DNA of 64,000 nucleotides from Mycolicibacterium sediminis (GTDB lineage Bacteria > Actinomycetota > Actinomycetes > Mycobacteriales > Mycobacteriaceae): the NCBI RefSeq assembly GCF_010731735.1, contig NZ_AP022588.1, forward strand, positions 5,580,001-5,644,000, given 5' to 3'. The notes beneath the pieces are model-generated. The model saw only the letters and a list, made by a program, of their open reading frames with translations. It ran no database searches and was not told the origin of the DNA. Positions within the stretch are counted from its first letter, which is position 1. Every line of letters begins with the position of its first letter. Shown in pieces: positions 47,599 through 56,682 of this stretch. The translations under genes were made by a program, and so were the position numbers.

Positions 47599-50500
47599 CT
47601 AGGTGGTCTGACCGGGGCTGCCGTTGCTGCCGCCACGGGAGGTGCCTGCGCCGCCTGCGCCGCCCGCACCGCCGCCGTCGGGTCCGTTGCCTCCGTTGCC
47701 TCCGTTTCCGCCGATGCCGGCGGGACTCAACCCTCCCGAGATGCCGTCACCACCGCGACCACCGTTGCCGCCAAAGCCGCCTGCCGTACTCCCTCCGTTG
47801 CCGCCGTTGCCGCCGCGGCCCGATCCCTGCAGCTGATTCTGACCGTCCCCGCCGCGTCCCCCCGCACCGCCGTTTCCATTGGTACTGGCACCGCCCGCAC
47901 CGCCGGCGCCACCCAGGTTCCCGCTGTACAAGCCGTACCCTAGGCCGCCAGCACCGCCGGCACCGCCGTTCCCGTCGCGACTGTTGCCGCCGGAGCCGCC
48001 GGAGCCGCCGGTGCTGCCGTCTGACCGGCCATTGCCCAGGCCTCCCGTTCCGCCGGCACCACCATCACCGGTGATGCTGGAGCCGCCCGCACCGCCCTGG
48101 CCGCCGGTGCCGCGACCGAAGCTCGCATTGCCCGTGCCACCGGTCCCGCCCTGTCCGCCGGTCCCCGAAACACTCCCCCCGCCCGCGCCGCCGTCGCCGC
48201 CCAGTCCGCCGTTGAACAACCTATCTTTGCTATCTCCACCGGCGCCGCCTTGACCGCCGGTGCCCGCCGCGCTGAATCCACCGACGCCACCGGTTCCGCC
48301 CTGGCCGCCGCGCGGGCCATTCGTGGCACCTTCGTCGCCACCGACGCCTCCTCGTCCGCCGGTGCCACCCGTGCCCTGGATACCCGACACTCCGGCAGAG
48401 CCCGTCCCAGGTGCGCCGACGGTACCCGCGGACCCGCCGGCGCCCGCTTGGCCACCAGTCCCGCCCCCGCCACCGGTGCCGCCTCGGCCACCCGTAGCAG
48501 TCGTGGTACCCACGCCACCCGTACCGCCCGTTCCACCGGTGCCACCCGTCCCACCGGTGCCGCCGCGGCCACCGTCGCCCTTGGCACCCACAACCGGGGT
48601 CCCGGACCCGTGGCCGGGCTGTCCTCCACCGCCTCCGGTGCCGCCATCGCCGGCCTTGCCGCCGGTACCGCCTGCCGTGCCGCTGCCGCCGGTTGCTCCC
48701 GCTCCGCTCGCATCGGAACCGTTGTTGCCGGTCGTTCCCGTGCCGCCGGTGCCACCGGTACCGCCAACACCGCCGGAGCCGCCCGCGCCGCGAACGCCGG
48801 CGGCGCCCACGCCGGTACCGCCGTTGCCGCCAACACCACCAGAGCCGCCGGTACCCCCTCGACCTCCCGCGGTTGCCGAGAGACCCGTTCCGCTCCCGCC
48901 CTGACCGCCGGCGCCACCAGAGCCGGCGTCACCGCCTGCCCCGTTGATGCCGTTGGTCCCCATGGCGGCCCCGTCGCCCCCGGCAGCACCACCGAGGCCG
49001 GCCGTGCCGCCGTTCCCACCGTTGCCGCCGTTTCCACCGAGCAGGCCGGTCGTGCCGTTGCCCTGGGCATCGACGCCGCCGACCGCACCGGCGGTGCCAT
49101 TGCCGCCCTGGCCACCTCTGCCACCGTCGCCGCCCGCACCACCATCAGCCGCCTTGCCGATCACCCCGGCAGCACCGCCACCACCCACGGTCGTACCTGC
49201 GGCACCGGCCGCACCCGCGCCGCCCCCGGCGCCACCCACACCACCATTGCCGCCCTTGAGACCACTGGTGCCCGACGTTCCCGGCACGCCACTGGTCACT
49301 CCGCCGGTGCCGATTGCGCCGTCACCACCCCGGCCACCAACCGCACCATCGCCACCGTCACCACCGGAACCGTTCACGCCCGTGTTGCCCGCCACGGCGC
49401 CCACCCCACCGGCCGCGCCACCGAGGCCGGCGTTACCGCCCCGGCCACCCGCACCACCGGAACCGCCAGCCTGGCCCACGATCCCGTTGCCATCCGCATC
49501 GGTCCCCGACGCCGCACCGGCGGTGCCGTTCCCGCCGTCCCCACCACGACCACCATTGCCACCCGCACCACCATCAGCCGCCTTGCCGATCACCCCGGCA
49601 GCACCGCCACCACCCACGGTCGTACCTGCGGCACCGGCCGCACCCGCGCCGCCCCCGGCGCCACCCACACCACCATCGCCGCCCTTGAGACCACTGGTGC
49701 CCGACGTTCCCGGCACCACACTGGTCACTCCGCCGGTGCCGATTGCGCCGTCACCACCCCGGCCACCAATGGCCCCATCGCCACCGTCACCACCCGAGCC
49801 GTTCACGCCCGTGTTGCCCGCCACGGCGCCCACCCCACCGGCCGCGCCACCGAGGCCGGCGTTACCGCCCCGGCCACCCGCACCACCGGAACCGCCAGCC
49901 TGGCCCACGATCCCGTTGCCATCCGCATCGGTCCCCGACCTCGAGCCCGCGGTGCCGTTCCCGCCGTCCCCACCACGACCACCATTGCCACCCGCACCAC
50001 CATCAGCCGCCTTGCCGATCACCCCGGCAGCACCGCCACCACCCACGGTCGTACCTGCGGCACCGGCCGCACCCGCGCCGCCCCCGGCGCCACCCACACC
50101 ACCATCGCCGCCCTTGAGACCACTGGTGCCCGACGTTCCCGGCACCACACTGGTCACTCCGCCGGTGCCGATTGCGCCGTCACCACCCCGGCCACCAATG
50201 GCCCCATCGCCACCGTCACCACCCGAGCCGTTCACGCCCGTGTTGCCCGCCACGGCGCCCACCCCACCGGCCGCGCCACCGAGGCCGGCGTTACCGCCCC
50301 GGCCACCCGCACCACCGGAACCGCCAGCCTGGCCCACGATCCCGTTGCCATCCGCATCGGTCCCCGACCTCGAGCCCGCGGTGCCGTTCCCGCCGTCCCC
50401 ACCACGACCACCATTGCCACCCGCACCACCATCGGCCGCCTTGCCGATCACCCCGGCAGCACCGCCACCACCCACGGTCGTACCTGCGGCGCCGGCCGCA

Positions 50501-52431
50501 CCCGCAGCACCCCCCGCGCCACCCTTACCGCCGGCACCACCGGTGAGCCCCGCTGTGCCCGACGTCCCCGCCACGCCACTGGTCACCCCGGCGCCACCGA
50601 CCGCGCCATCACCACCCCGGCCACCAATGGCCCCATCGCCACCGTCACCACCGGAACCGTTCACGCCCGTGTTGCCCGCCACGGCGCCCACCCCACCGGC
50701 CGCGCCACCGAGGCCGGCGTTACCGCCCCGGCCACCCGCACCACCGGAACCGCCAGCCTGGCCCACGATCCCGTTGCCATCCGCATCGGTCCCCGACGCC
50801 GCACCGGCGGTGCCGTTCCCGCCGTCCCCACCACGACCACCATTGCCGCCCGCACCACCATCAGCCGCCTTGCCGATCACCCCGGCAGCACCGCCACCAC
50901 CCACGGTCGTACCTGCGGCACCGGCCGCACCCGCGCCGCCCCCGGCGCCACCCACACCACCATCGCCGCCCTTGAGACCACTGGTGCCCGACGTTCCCGG
51001 CACCACACTGGTCACTCCGCCGGTGCCGATTGCGCCGTCACCACCCCGGCCACCAATGGCCCCATCGCCACCGTCACCACCCGAGCCGTTCACGCCTGTG
51101 TTGCCCGCCACGGCGCCCACCCCACCGGCCGCGCCACCGAGGCCGGCGTTACCGCCCCGGCCACCCGCACCACCGGAACCGCCAGCCTGGCCCACGATCC
51201 CGTTGCCATCCGCATCGGTCCCCGACCTCGAGCCCGCGGTGCCGTTCCCGCCGTCCCCACCACGACCACCATTGCCACCCGCACCACCATCGGCCGCCTT
51301 GCCGATCACCCCGGCAGCACCGCCACCACCCACGGTCGTACCTGCGGCACCGGCCGCACCCGCAGCACCCCCCGCGCCACCCTTACCGCCGGCACCACCG
51401 GTGAGCCCCGCTGTGCCCGACGTCCCCGCCACGCCACTGGTCACCCCGGCGCCACCGACCGCGCCATCACCACCCCGGCCACCAACGGCCCCATCGCCAC
51501 CATCGCCACCGGAACCATTCACACCCGTCGCCCCGGCCCGGACGCCTGCTCCGCCAACTCCGGCGTTGCCACCCTGGCCGCCGGCACCGCCGGCACCGCC
51601 CGCCTGGCCGGCCACGCCGTTTCCGTCGGCACTGGTCCCCGACGCCGCCCCGGCCACGCCGTTGCCGCCCCTACCGCCCTTGCCGCCGTTGCCACCTTGA
51701 CCTCCGGCGCCGAACAGTCCCGACGCGCCACCGGTTCCGCCGTCGCCACCTCGGCCACCGGCATGGCCGGCTTCGCCCGACAGAGAACCCGCCGCTCCGG
51801 CGGCGCCGTTGCTGCCGCTGCCGCCTGAGCCGCCGTCACCGATCAACGCACCGCCCCGACCGCCAGTGCCCCCGCTGAGGCCGGTTCCGCCGGCAGCGCC
51901 TCCGTCACCGCCGTTGCCGACGAACATTCCGCCCGCTCCACCCGAGCCGCCCGCAACGCCCCGCAGGACTCCGTCTCCTCCGGCGCCACCGTTGCCGATC
52001 AGTCCGGCGTTGCCTCCGCGGCCGCCATTGGCTCCGCGGCCGCCGTCACCGAACAGCCAGCCGCCGTCGCCGCCGTCGCACGCGGCTCCAGAGCAATCGC
52101 TGGGTGCGTCCACACCTTTGCCAATCAGTGGCCGGAACGTTGTACCCGAGGGCGCGCTGGACAGCACACTGCGGCCGAAACCCGCAGCTTGGTTGGCATC
52201 GGTCCGCATGGCGTTCAGCCACCAGGGGTCGATCTCGAAAGAAGGCTGCGAGTCCCCTTGCACGACAGGTGCCGGAGTGCCGGGAAGGAAGTGCGCAGTA
52301 TCGGCGTGCGCGGTACCCGCGGAGAACATGCCGACACCAACGACCGCGATACCGCCGGCCGCGGGGGCGGCGGTCAGCCACGCCCGCATCGCCAGTGATT
52401 TGCTGTTCTTCTGCGCGCGGTGCTGACCCAT
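47599..52431 (-). CDS. Very large Gly-rich PGRS protein with Sec signal peptide (no PE domain)
   Basis: 1610 aa. The N-terminus is a Sec signal (AMRAWLTAAPAAGGIAVVGV, cleavage after AHA near residue 45), not a PE domain. A unique 90-residue segment follows (SFEIDPWWLNAMRTDANQAA, two Cys in DCSGAACDGGDGG), then about 1450 residues of GGxGG/GGAGG PGRS repeats, a fold expected to bind Ca or form sheets. A block of six 143-aa repeats is embedded. ATG at 52431 begins MGQHRAQKNSKSLAMRAWL; the frame stays open upstream to 52695 but lacks coding character. Probably a cell-surface or secreted protein; function unknown. Confidence 0.88.
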   Translation of the reverse strand: MGQHRAQKNSKSLAMRAWLTAAPAAGGIAVVGVGMFSAGTAHADTAHFLPGTPAPVVQGDSQPSFEIDPWWLNAMRTDANQAAGFGRSVLSSAPSGTTFRPLIGKGVDAPSDCSGAACDGGDGGWLFGDGGRGANGGRGGNAGLIGNGGAGGDGVLRGVAGGSGGAGGMFVGNGGDGGAAGGTGLSGGTGGRGGALIGDGGSGGSGSNGAAGAAGSLSGEAGHAGGRGGDGGTGGASGLFGAGGQGGNGGKGGRGGNGVAGAASGTSADGNGVAGQAGGAGGAGGQGGNAGVGGAGVRAGATGVNGSGGDGGDGAVGGRGGDGAVGGAGVTSGVAGTSGTAGLTGGAGGKGGAGGAAGAAGAAGTTVGGGGAAGVIGKAADGGAGGNGGRGGDGGNGTAGSRSGTDADGNGIVGQAGGSGGAGGRGGNAGLGGAAGGVGAVAGNTGVNGSGGDGGDGAIGGRGGDGAIGTGGVTSVVPGTSGTSGLKGGDGGVGGAGGGAGAAGAAGTTVGGGGAAGVIGKAADGGAGGNGGRGGDGGNGTAGAASGTDADGNGIVGQAGGSGGAGGRGGNAGLGGAAGGVGAVAGNTGVNGSGGDGGDGAIGGRGGDGAVGGAGVTSGVAGTSGTAGLTGGAGGKGGAGGAAGAAGAAGTTVGGGGAAGVIGKAADGGAGGNGGRGGDGGNGTAGSRSGTDADGNGIVGQAGGSGGAGGRGGNAGLGGAAGGVGAVAGNTGVNGSGGDGGDGAIGGRGGDGAIGTGGVTSVVPGTSGTSGLKGGDGGVGGAGGGAGAAGAAGTTVGGGGAAGVIGKAADGGAGGNGGRGGDGGNGTAGSRSGTDADGNGIVGQAGGSGGAGGRGGNAGLGGAAGGVGAVAGNTGVNGSGGDGGDGAIGGRGGDGAIGTGGVTSVVPGTSGTSGLKGGDGGVGGAGGGAGAAGAAGTTVGGGGAAGVIGKAADGGAGGNGGRGGDGGNGTAGAASGTDADGNGIVGQAGGSGGAGGRGGNAGLGGAAGGVGAVAGNTGVNGSGGDGGDGAVGGRGGDGAIGTGGVTSGVPGTSGTSGLKGGNGGVGGAGGGAGAAGAAGTTVGGGGAAGVIGKAADGGAGGDGGRGGQGGNGTAGAVGGVDAQGNGTTGLLGGNGGNGGNGGTAGLGGAAGGDGAAMGTNGINGAGGDAGSGGAGGQGGSGTGLSATAGGRGGTGGSGGVGGNGGTGVGAAGVRGAGGSGGVGGTGGTGGTGTTGNNGSDASGAGATGGSGTAGGTGGKAGDGGTGGGGGQPGHGSGTPVVGAKGDGGRGGTGGTGGTGGTGGTGGVGTTTATGGRGGTGGGGGTGGQAGAGGSAGTVGAPGTGSAGVSGIQGTGGTGGRGGVGGDEGATNGPRGGQGGTGGVGGFSAAGTGGQGGAGGDSKDRLFNGGLGGDGGAGGGSVSGTGGQGGTGGTGNASFGRGTGGQGGAGGSSITGDGGAGGTGGLGNGRSDGSTGGSGGSGGNSRDGNGGAGGAGGLGYGLYSGNLGGAGGAGGASTNGNGGAGGRGGDGQNQLQGSGRGGNGGNGGSTAGGFGGNGGRGGDGISGGLSPAGIGGNGGNGGNGPDGGGAGGAGGAGTSRGGSNGSPGQTT
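49155..51700 (-). repeat. About six in-frame 429-bp tandem repeats within the PGRS gene
   Basis: Unit of 143 codons recognised by GTDADGNGIVGQAGGSGGAG, then NTGVNGSGGDGGDGA, GTSGT and TTVGGGGAAGVIGKAADGG, recurring every 429 bp. Two unit types alternate (VVPGTSGTSGLKGG and VAGTSGTAGLTGG), and the outermost units are diverged. The near-identical DNA suggests recent unequal exchange; boundaries are approximate. Confidence 0.9.
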
Positions 52432-52753
52432 GATTCCACCCAAGGTTCGTTGACGGAGACGTACATTTCGTCCGGCGCGGAGCCTAACAGCGTGATTGCA
52501 AACATGAACACAGTTGTTCGTGAATTGCTGTAACCAATTCATGACGTCGTTTTGAGCTAACCCTGGCTCGGGCACCTCGTGAGGGGAACTTCCGGGCAGC
52601 ACTCGGCCGCGCAAGAACCCGCCTGATGAAGGCAGTGCGGACAAGGGTGATCCCGTGAGCGGTCCGCCGGGAGCAGACGCACATGTGCGCGGCACGCCGG
52701 TGCTTTTGTCACGCTTGCTGGAGCCATGAAGTGGACTGCTCGCCGGATGAACG
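52432..52753 (-). promoter_or_regulatory. PGRS promoter/leader region with two inverted repeats
   Basis: No gene is supported here. It is more AT-rich than its surroundings. A TANNNT -10 candidate TAGGCT lies at 52486-52481 (minus), giving a leader of about 43 nt with a GGTGG site before the ATG. Two adjacent perfect inverted repeats lie upstream: GAACA-cagt-TGTTC (52506-52519) and TGAATTG-ctgtaac-CAATTCA (52521-52541), plausible operators. Confidence 0.4.
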
Positions 52754-54445
52754 TCAGTGGCAGTGCACGTGCCGTTCGGCCGTACCTGCGGTCACCGGGT
52801 CCACGGCCGTGACCGCACCGACCTCGTCGGCGAGCGTGCCGGTGGAGTACGCCGCCGCTCCGCCCACCATCGTCAACTCGGCCCGCTGCTCCAAGTAGGC
52901 CTCCGGTGTCCGCTCGAGCGCGTAGAGATCGCTGGACCACACCACCAGATCCGCCTCCATGCCCGGCACGAGCCGGCCGCGGTCGTGTTCGGCGTGCCAC
53001 GCCCGCGCACCGTGCACGGTGTAGGCCTCGAGCGCACGGTCCAGATCCAGGCGCTCGGCCGCCGTCCACGGATCCGATCCGTCGAGGCCAGCCCTCGTCG
53101 CCGCGGAGTACAACCCGACGAGCGGGTCCATCTCACCCACCTGCCAGTCGCTCGAAAATGCGACCGTCGCACCCGAAGCGAGCAGACTCCGGAAGCGCCA
53201 GGCACAGTCCCACCGCTCCTCGCCGACGTTGTCCATCCAGGTTCCGGCCACCAGGTCCGGTGAGCAGTGCCGCGGTTGCATCGCCGCGGTGACGCCGAGT
53301 TCGCGAAAACGGGGCAGGTCGTCGGGATGGAGGCACTCCACATGGACGATCCCGTGCCGGCGATCGCCGGTGCCGTTCTCGAAGGCCGCGTCCTCGATCG
53401 CGTCCAGCGCTAGGCGGATGCCGCCGTCGCCGGTCGCGTGGGTGTGCGTCTGAAAGCCCATGCGGTCCAATTCGCCGATCACCCCGACGAGTTCGCGCCC
53501 GGGGTAGCTGGGCCTGCCACGCACACCGGGCCGGTTGGCGTAATCCTCGAGCATCCACGCGGTGTGCGGCTCGATGACGTCGTCGGCGTAGAGCTTCACC
53601 GGACCAAGCTGCAGCATCGGATGCTCCGCCGCGCCGTCGACGGCATCACGCAGTCGCCGACGGAAGTCGCCGTCGGCACCCACCGGGTGGAACAGCGCCG
53701 CGATCACCCGTGACGTGAGCACTCCTTCGTCGAGGGCCCGCTCGAACAGCGACAGTTCGGCGAGCGGCACCTGGGGTTCGACGACGGTCGTGATGCCGAG
53801 CGACGTGGCCATTCGCATGCTGGAACGAAGTTTTCGGTACCGGCGCTCCGGCGAGTACATCGGGATGTCGGCCTGCAGTGCCGCCAAACCCGCCTCGGTC
53901 ATGGCACTGGTGTAGAAGTCGGTCACCCATCCTGTGGGCTCCCCCGTCTCGTCGCGTTCAGGTCGACCCCAGGCGACGTCGACGCCGGCGGTGATGTGCA
54001 GCGCGGCGAGCGCGGCCCGGTTCAGCCAGACCGAGTGCTGGTCGTACGTCGTGATGAAGATCGGCCGGTCGGTCAGCCCGGCGAGGTCATCGGCGTTGGG
54101 TCGCCGTCCCTCGACGACGGAGTAGACCGCGTTCTCGGCGCAGATCCAGCCGAGATCGGTTCGGGCCTGGGCGAACTCGGCTATCCGACGGCGCACCTCG
54201 GTGAGGTCGTGCGCACCCTCGAGTGACACCGCGTCCTCGTCGAAGCCGAGCAGGAGGTGGTTGTGGCTGTCGATGATCCCCGGCGTGACGAGCCGGCCGC
54301 CGGCATCGATGCGACGCGTCGCATCGGGGGCGTCGGCCGACGAACCGACGTAGACGATCCGGCCGTCGTCGACGCCCACCGCGTCGGCCCACGGCGTAGT
54401 GGGGTCGAAGGTGCGCACCCGCGCGTTGGTGATGAGCGTGTCCAC
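52754..54445 (-). CDS. Amidohydrolase family protein, YtcJ-like
   Basis: 563-aa metal-dependent hydrolase (amidohydrolase superfamily, Amidohydro_3). Motifs: DTLITNARVRTFD and TPGIIDSHNHLLLGF (HxH metal ligands), GITTVVEPQVPL, VKLYADDVIEP, QTHTHATGDGGIRLALD (His ligands), and ATVAFSSDWQVGEMDPL (metal Asp), ending with LVPGMEADLVVWSSD. Substrate unknown. It starts 3 bp after the stop of the APC permease gene, so the pair probably imports and hydrolyses one compound. Confidence 0.88.
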   Translation of the reverse strand: MDTLITNARVRTFDPTTPWADAVGVDDGRIVYVGSSADAPDATRRIDAGGRLVTPGIIDSHNHLLLGFDEDAVSLEGAHDLTEVRRRIAEFAQARTDLGWICAENAVYSVVEGRRPNADDLAGLTDRPIFITTYDQHSVWLNRAALAALHITAGVDVAWGRPERDETGEPTGWVTDFYTSAMTEAGLAALQADIPMYSPERRYRKLRSSMRMATSLGITTVVEPQVPLAELSLFERALDEGVLTSRVIAALFHPVGADGDFRRRLRDAVDGAAEHPMLQLGPVKLYADDVIEPHTAWMLEDYANRPGVRGRPSYPGRELVGVIGELDRMGFQTHTHATGDGGIRLALDAIEDAAFENGTGDRRHGIVHVECLHPDDLPRFRELGVTAAMQPRHCSPDLVAGTWMDNVGEERWDCAWRFRSLLASGATVAFSSDWQVGEMDPLVGLYSAATRAGLDGSDPWTAAERLDLDRALEAYTVHGARAWHAEHDRGRLVPGMEADLVVWSSDLYALERTPEAYLEQRAELTMVGGAAAYSTGTLADEVGAVTAVDPVTAGTAERHVHCH

Positions 54446-54448
54446 GGG

Positions 54449-55885
54449 TCAGGCCTCCTCGTCGCCGACGTCGAGCAGCAGCAGGTGCGTTCCCGACCGC
54501 GAGCGTAGGTAGCCGAAGTAGTAGGCGAAGCCGGTGGCGATGATCCCGACCGCGATGCCGAGGCTCAGCCACTGTGCGGGATCCAGCACGCCGATGACGA
54601 AGATTGCGCCGATGGCCAGCAGTGCCAGCGCCGGAGGCAGCGGCCACCACGGCATCCGGTAGCCGTTTTCCGACCCAGTCGCCCTGCGACGCATGACGAT
54701 TGCGGCCAGCGCGATGAACCCATAGCTGAACGCCAGCGTCGACCCGGTGGCGTTGAGCAGCACGTCGAGCGGCACCAGGCAGCCGAGCAGCGCCAGGATG
54801 CCCATCACGATGGTCGCCACCCACGGCATCTTCGTCGAATCCGAGACTCGCACCAGCGGTGTGGCCAGCGCGGCGGGCAGCGCCTGATCCCTCGCGGCCG
54901 CGAACAGCAGGCGGCCGGACTGCAACGCGATGGCGATGATGGCGTTGATGATGGCCAGCGCCACGGATACCAGCACGAACACCGTCACGGCGTGACCGGC
55001 TCGTTCCTCGAGGAACGCCTCGACGGGCAGTGCGGCGCTGAACAGGTCGGGCAGCGAACCCGTCCCCAGCATGATCGCGGCGAGCGGGATGATCTCGGCG
55101 GCGATGGTCACCCCAGCACTCCAGAGGACGGCCCGGGCGATGCTGCGGCGCACGTCCTTGGTCTCCTCGGCGAAGTACACCGCGCCGCCGTAGCCGTTGA
55201 ACGAGAAGATGCCCTGGGTGACGGCGAGGACCAGCCCGGCGATGCCGAGCGGCGCCAGTCCCCCGGTCGCAGCGTCGATGGCCTGCGGGTTCAGGAGATC
55301 GCCGATCGGCCGCTCCAGGTGGACGAGGCCGAGCACGGTCAGCAGGCCCAGCGCCGCCATCTCGACGAACAGGAACGCTCCGGTGACCCACGCGTTCGCG
55401 CGGATGTTCAGGCACGCCGTCCCCGTCGCCAGCACCACGACCACGAGCGCGGTCCACACCGGGTCGAGGCCGCCGATCGCGACGCCGAGGTAGTCGGCCA
55501 CGCCGAGGGCGAAGATCGCGACGATCAGGGGCAAGGTCACCAGGCTGACGAAGAACACCGCGACGCCGCACGCCGGACCGAGCGTGCGGCTGACCAGCGA
55601 GTAGTCGCCTCCGGCCACCGGGTGTCGCGAGGCGAGTTCGGCGTAGCAGAACGCGATCAGGATGCTGATCACGCCCGCGATGGCGAATCCCCAGAAGACG
55701 CCGGTGCCGAAGACCGCAAGGGCCGCCCCGCCGAGGATGAACACGCTCGACGCCGGAGAGATGCCGGACAGCGTGATCAGGACGTTGCCGCCGACCCCGA
55801 GCGAGCGCGACAGGACGCCGTCGTAGGTGGGCGCGGCGTCGGGCGGTGGGTCCGTGACGCCTGTCGGCGCGGTGGATTCGGTCAT
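54449..55885 (-). CDS. APC-superfamily amino acid/amine permease
   Basis: 478 aa, about 12 TM helices. It has the APC family features: N-terminal LGVGGNVLITLSGISPASSV, FCYAELASRHPVAGGDYSLV, GIFSFNGYGGAVYFAEETKD and RVSDSTKMPWVA. It resembles GABA/ethanolamine-type permeases; the substrate is not deducible. ATG at 55885 with AGGGA upstream. First gene of the operon with the amidohydrolase, divergent from a TetR gene. Confidence 0.9.
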   Translation of the reverse strand: MTESTAPTGVTDPPPDAAPTYDGVLSRSLGVGGNVLITLSGISPASSVFILGGAALAVFGTGVFWGFAIAGVISILIAFCYAELASRHPVAGGDYSLVSRTLGPACGVAVFFVSLVTLPLIVAIFALGVADYLGVAIGGLDPVWTALVVVVLATGTACLNIRANAWVTGAFLFVEMAALGLLTVLGLVHLERPIGDLLNPQAIDAATGGLAPLGIAGLVLAVTQGIFSFNGYGGAVYFAEETKDVRRSIARAVLWSAGVTIAAEIIPLAAIMLGTGSLPDLFSAALPVEAFLEERAGHAVTVFVLVSVALAIINAIIAIALQSGRLLFAAARDQALPAALATPLVRVSDSTKMPWVATIVMGILALLGCLVPLDVLLNATGSTLAFSYGFIALAAIVMRRRATGSENGYRMPWWPLPPALALLAIGAIFVIGVLDPAQWLSLGIAVGIIATGFAYYFGYLRSRSGTHLLLLDVGDEEA

Positions 55886-55927
55886 GTCGGCGTCCCTGTC
55901 CGTCGGGGTCCGGACTGAACTCCGGAA

Positions 55928-55951
55928 TTCTTTGACGTTGGTGTCGAAGAA
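55928..55951. promoter_or_regulatory. Palindromic operator between permease and TetR genes
   Basis: TTCTTtGAC-gttggt-GTCgAAGAA, 24 bp with 8 of 9 arm positions paired. It is the only strong palindrome in the 108-bp divergent region and is the natural binding site for the adjacent TetR protein. Confidence 0.6.
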
Positions 55952-55993
55952 TGACGCCCAGGCTGACATGTGACGTCGATTACTGTCAACCGC

Positions 55994-56596
55994 ATGGCTC
56001 GCCCACGCAATCAAGGGGCCCGTCGCCAAGCCCTCATCGAGGCCACCTACAGCGCGGGACACAAGCACGGATTGCGGTCGCTGTCGCTCACCGACGTCGC
56101 CGCGCAGGCCGGCCTCAGCCGCGGCACGGTGCTGTACTACTACGACGACCTGGACGCCCTGCTGGTCGAGGCGCACAGCGCCGGCGTCGAACGGTTCTGC
56201 GACGAACGGGATCGGCTCGTTGCGGCCACCGACGACCCGAGAGGCAAACTGGCGGAAGCGATCTCAGCCGGACTGCCCAGCGGTCCCGACGACGCGCTGA
56301 TGCGGCTGCTGTACGAGTTCGACTTCCTCGCAGGCAATTCGGCGCTGCACGACGAGCTGGTGCAGAAGATGTACGTGCGCCAGATGGACACCTACCGCGG
56401 CATCTTCGCCGAGGGTCGGCGCAGCGGCGCGTTCACGCCCAACCTGGACGACGAACAGTTGGCGATGACGTTCGTCGCGCTCGAGGATGCCTACGGTCTG
56501 CACATCGTGGCCGGAAACGCCCTTATGACAGTCGATTCCGCGGCGGCGGCCATGCGAGCGGTGGCCGCGGACCTGGGCTGCCCGCCGAGCGGGTGA
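55994..56596 (+). CDS. TetR-family regulator
   Basis: 200 aa. HTH: RRQALIEATYSAGHKHGLRS then LTDVAAQAGLSRGTVLYYYD, BetI-like. The C-terminal domain is helical. Divergent from the permease/amidohydrolase operon and likely its repressor. ATG at 55994 was preferred (TACTGT -10 at 55981-55986, 7 nt upstream) over the in-frame GTG at 55970, which adds eight residues. Confidence 0.87.
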   Translation: MARPRNQGARRQALIEATYSAGHKHGLRSLSLTDVAAQAGLSRGTVLYYYDDLDALLVEAHSAGVERFCDERDRLVAATDDPRGKLAEAISAGLPSGPDDALMRLLYEFDFLAGNSALHDELVQKMYVRQMDTYRGIFAEGRRSGAFTPNLDDEQLAMTFVALEDAYGLHIVAGNALMTVDSAAAAMRAVAADLGCPPSG

Positions 56597-56605
56597 AACG
56601 TCCCC

Positions 56606-56664
56606 GCGAGCAGACATCAACTCCCCTCATCGCACCTGAATCAGGGAAGTTCGCGTCTGCTCGC
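56606..56664. terminator. Hairpin between convergent tetR and dapC
   Basis: GCGAGCAGAC (56606-56615) and GTCTGCTCGC (56655-56664), perfect 10-bp arms with a 39-nt middle. GCGAGCAGAC-type palindromes are familiar from mycobacterial 3' regions. Confidence 0.5.
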
Positions 56665-56682
56665 CGGAGGAAACCCAGGCCG

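Noticed and set aside
45863..47602. Arg-rich alternative frames over pruC
   Set aside because: Typical GC-rich shadow frames; PruC with its PucR HTH is the coding frame.
49155..51700. Possible CRISPR-like array
   Set aside because: The repeats are 429 bp, contiguous and coding, with no spacer structure and no cas genes.
48250..51828. Very long plus-strand open frames (1192 and 918 codons) over the PGRS gene
   Set aside because: They are antisense shadows of the GGC/GGN repeats: products are Thr/Ala/Arg- or Pro/Ala-only with no domain, and they follow the 429-bp period of the real minus-strand gene.
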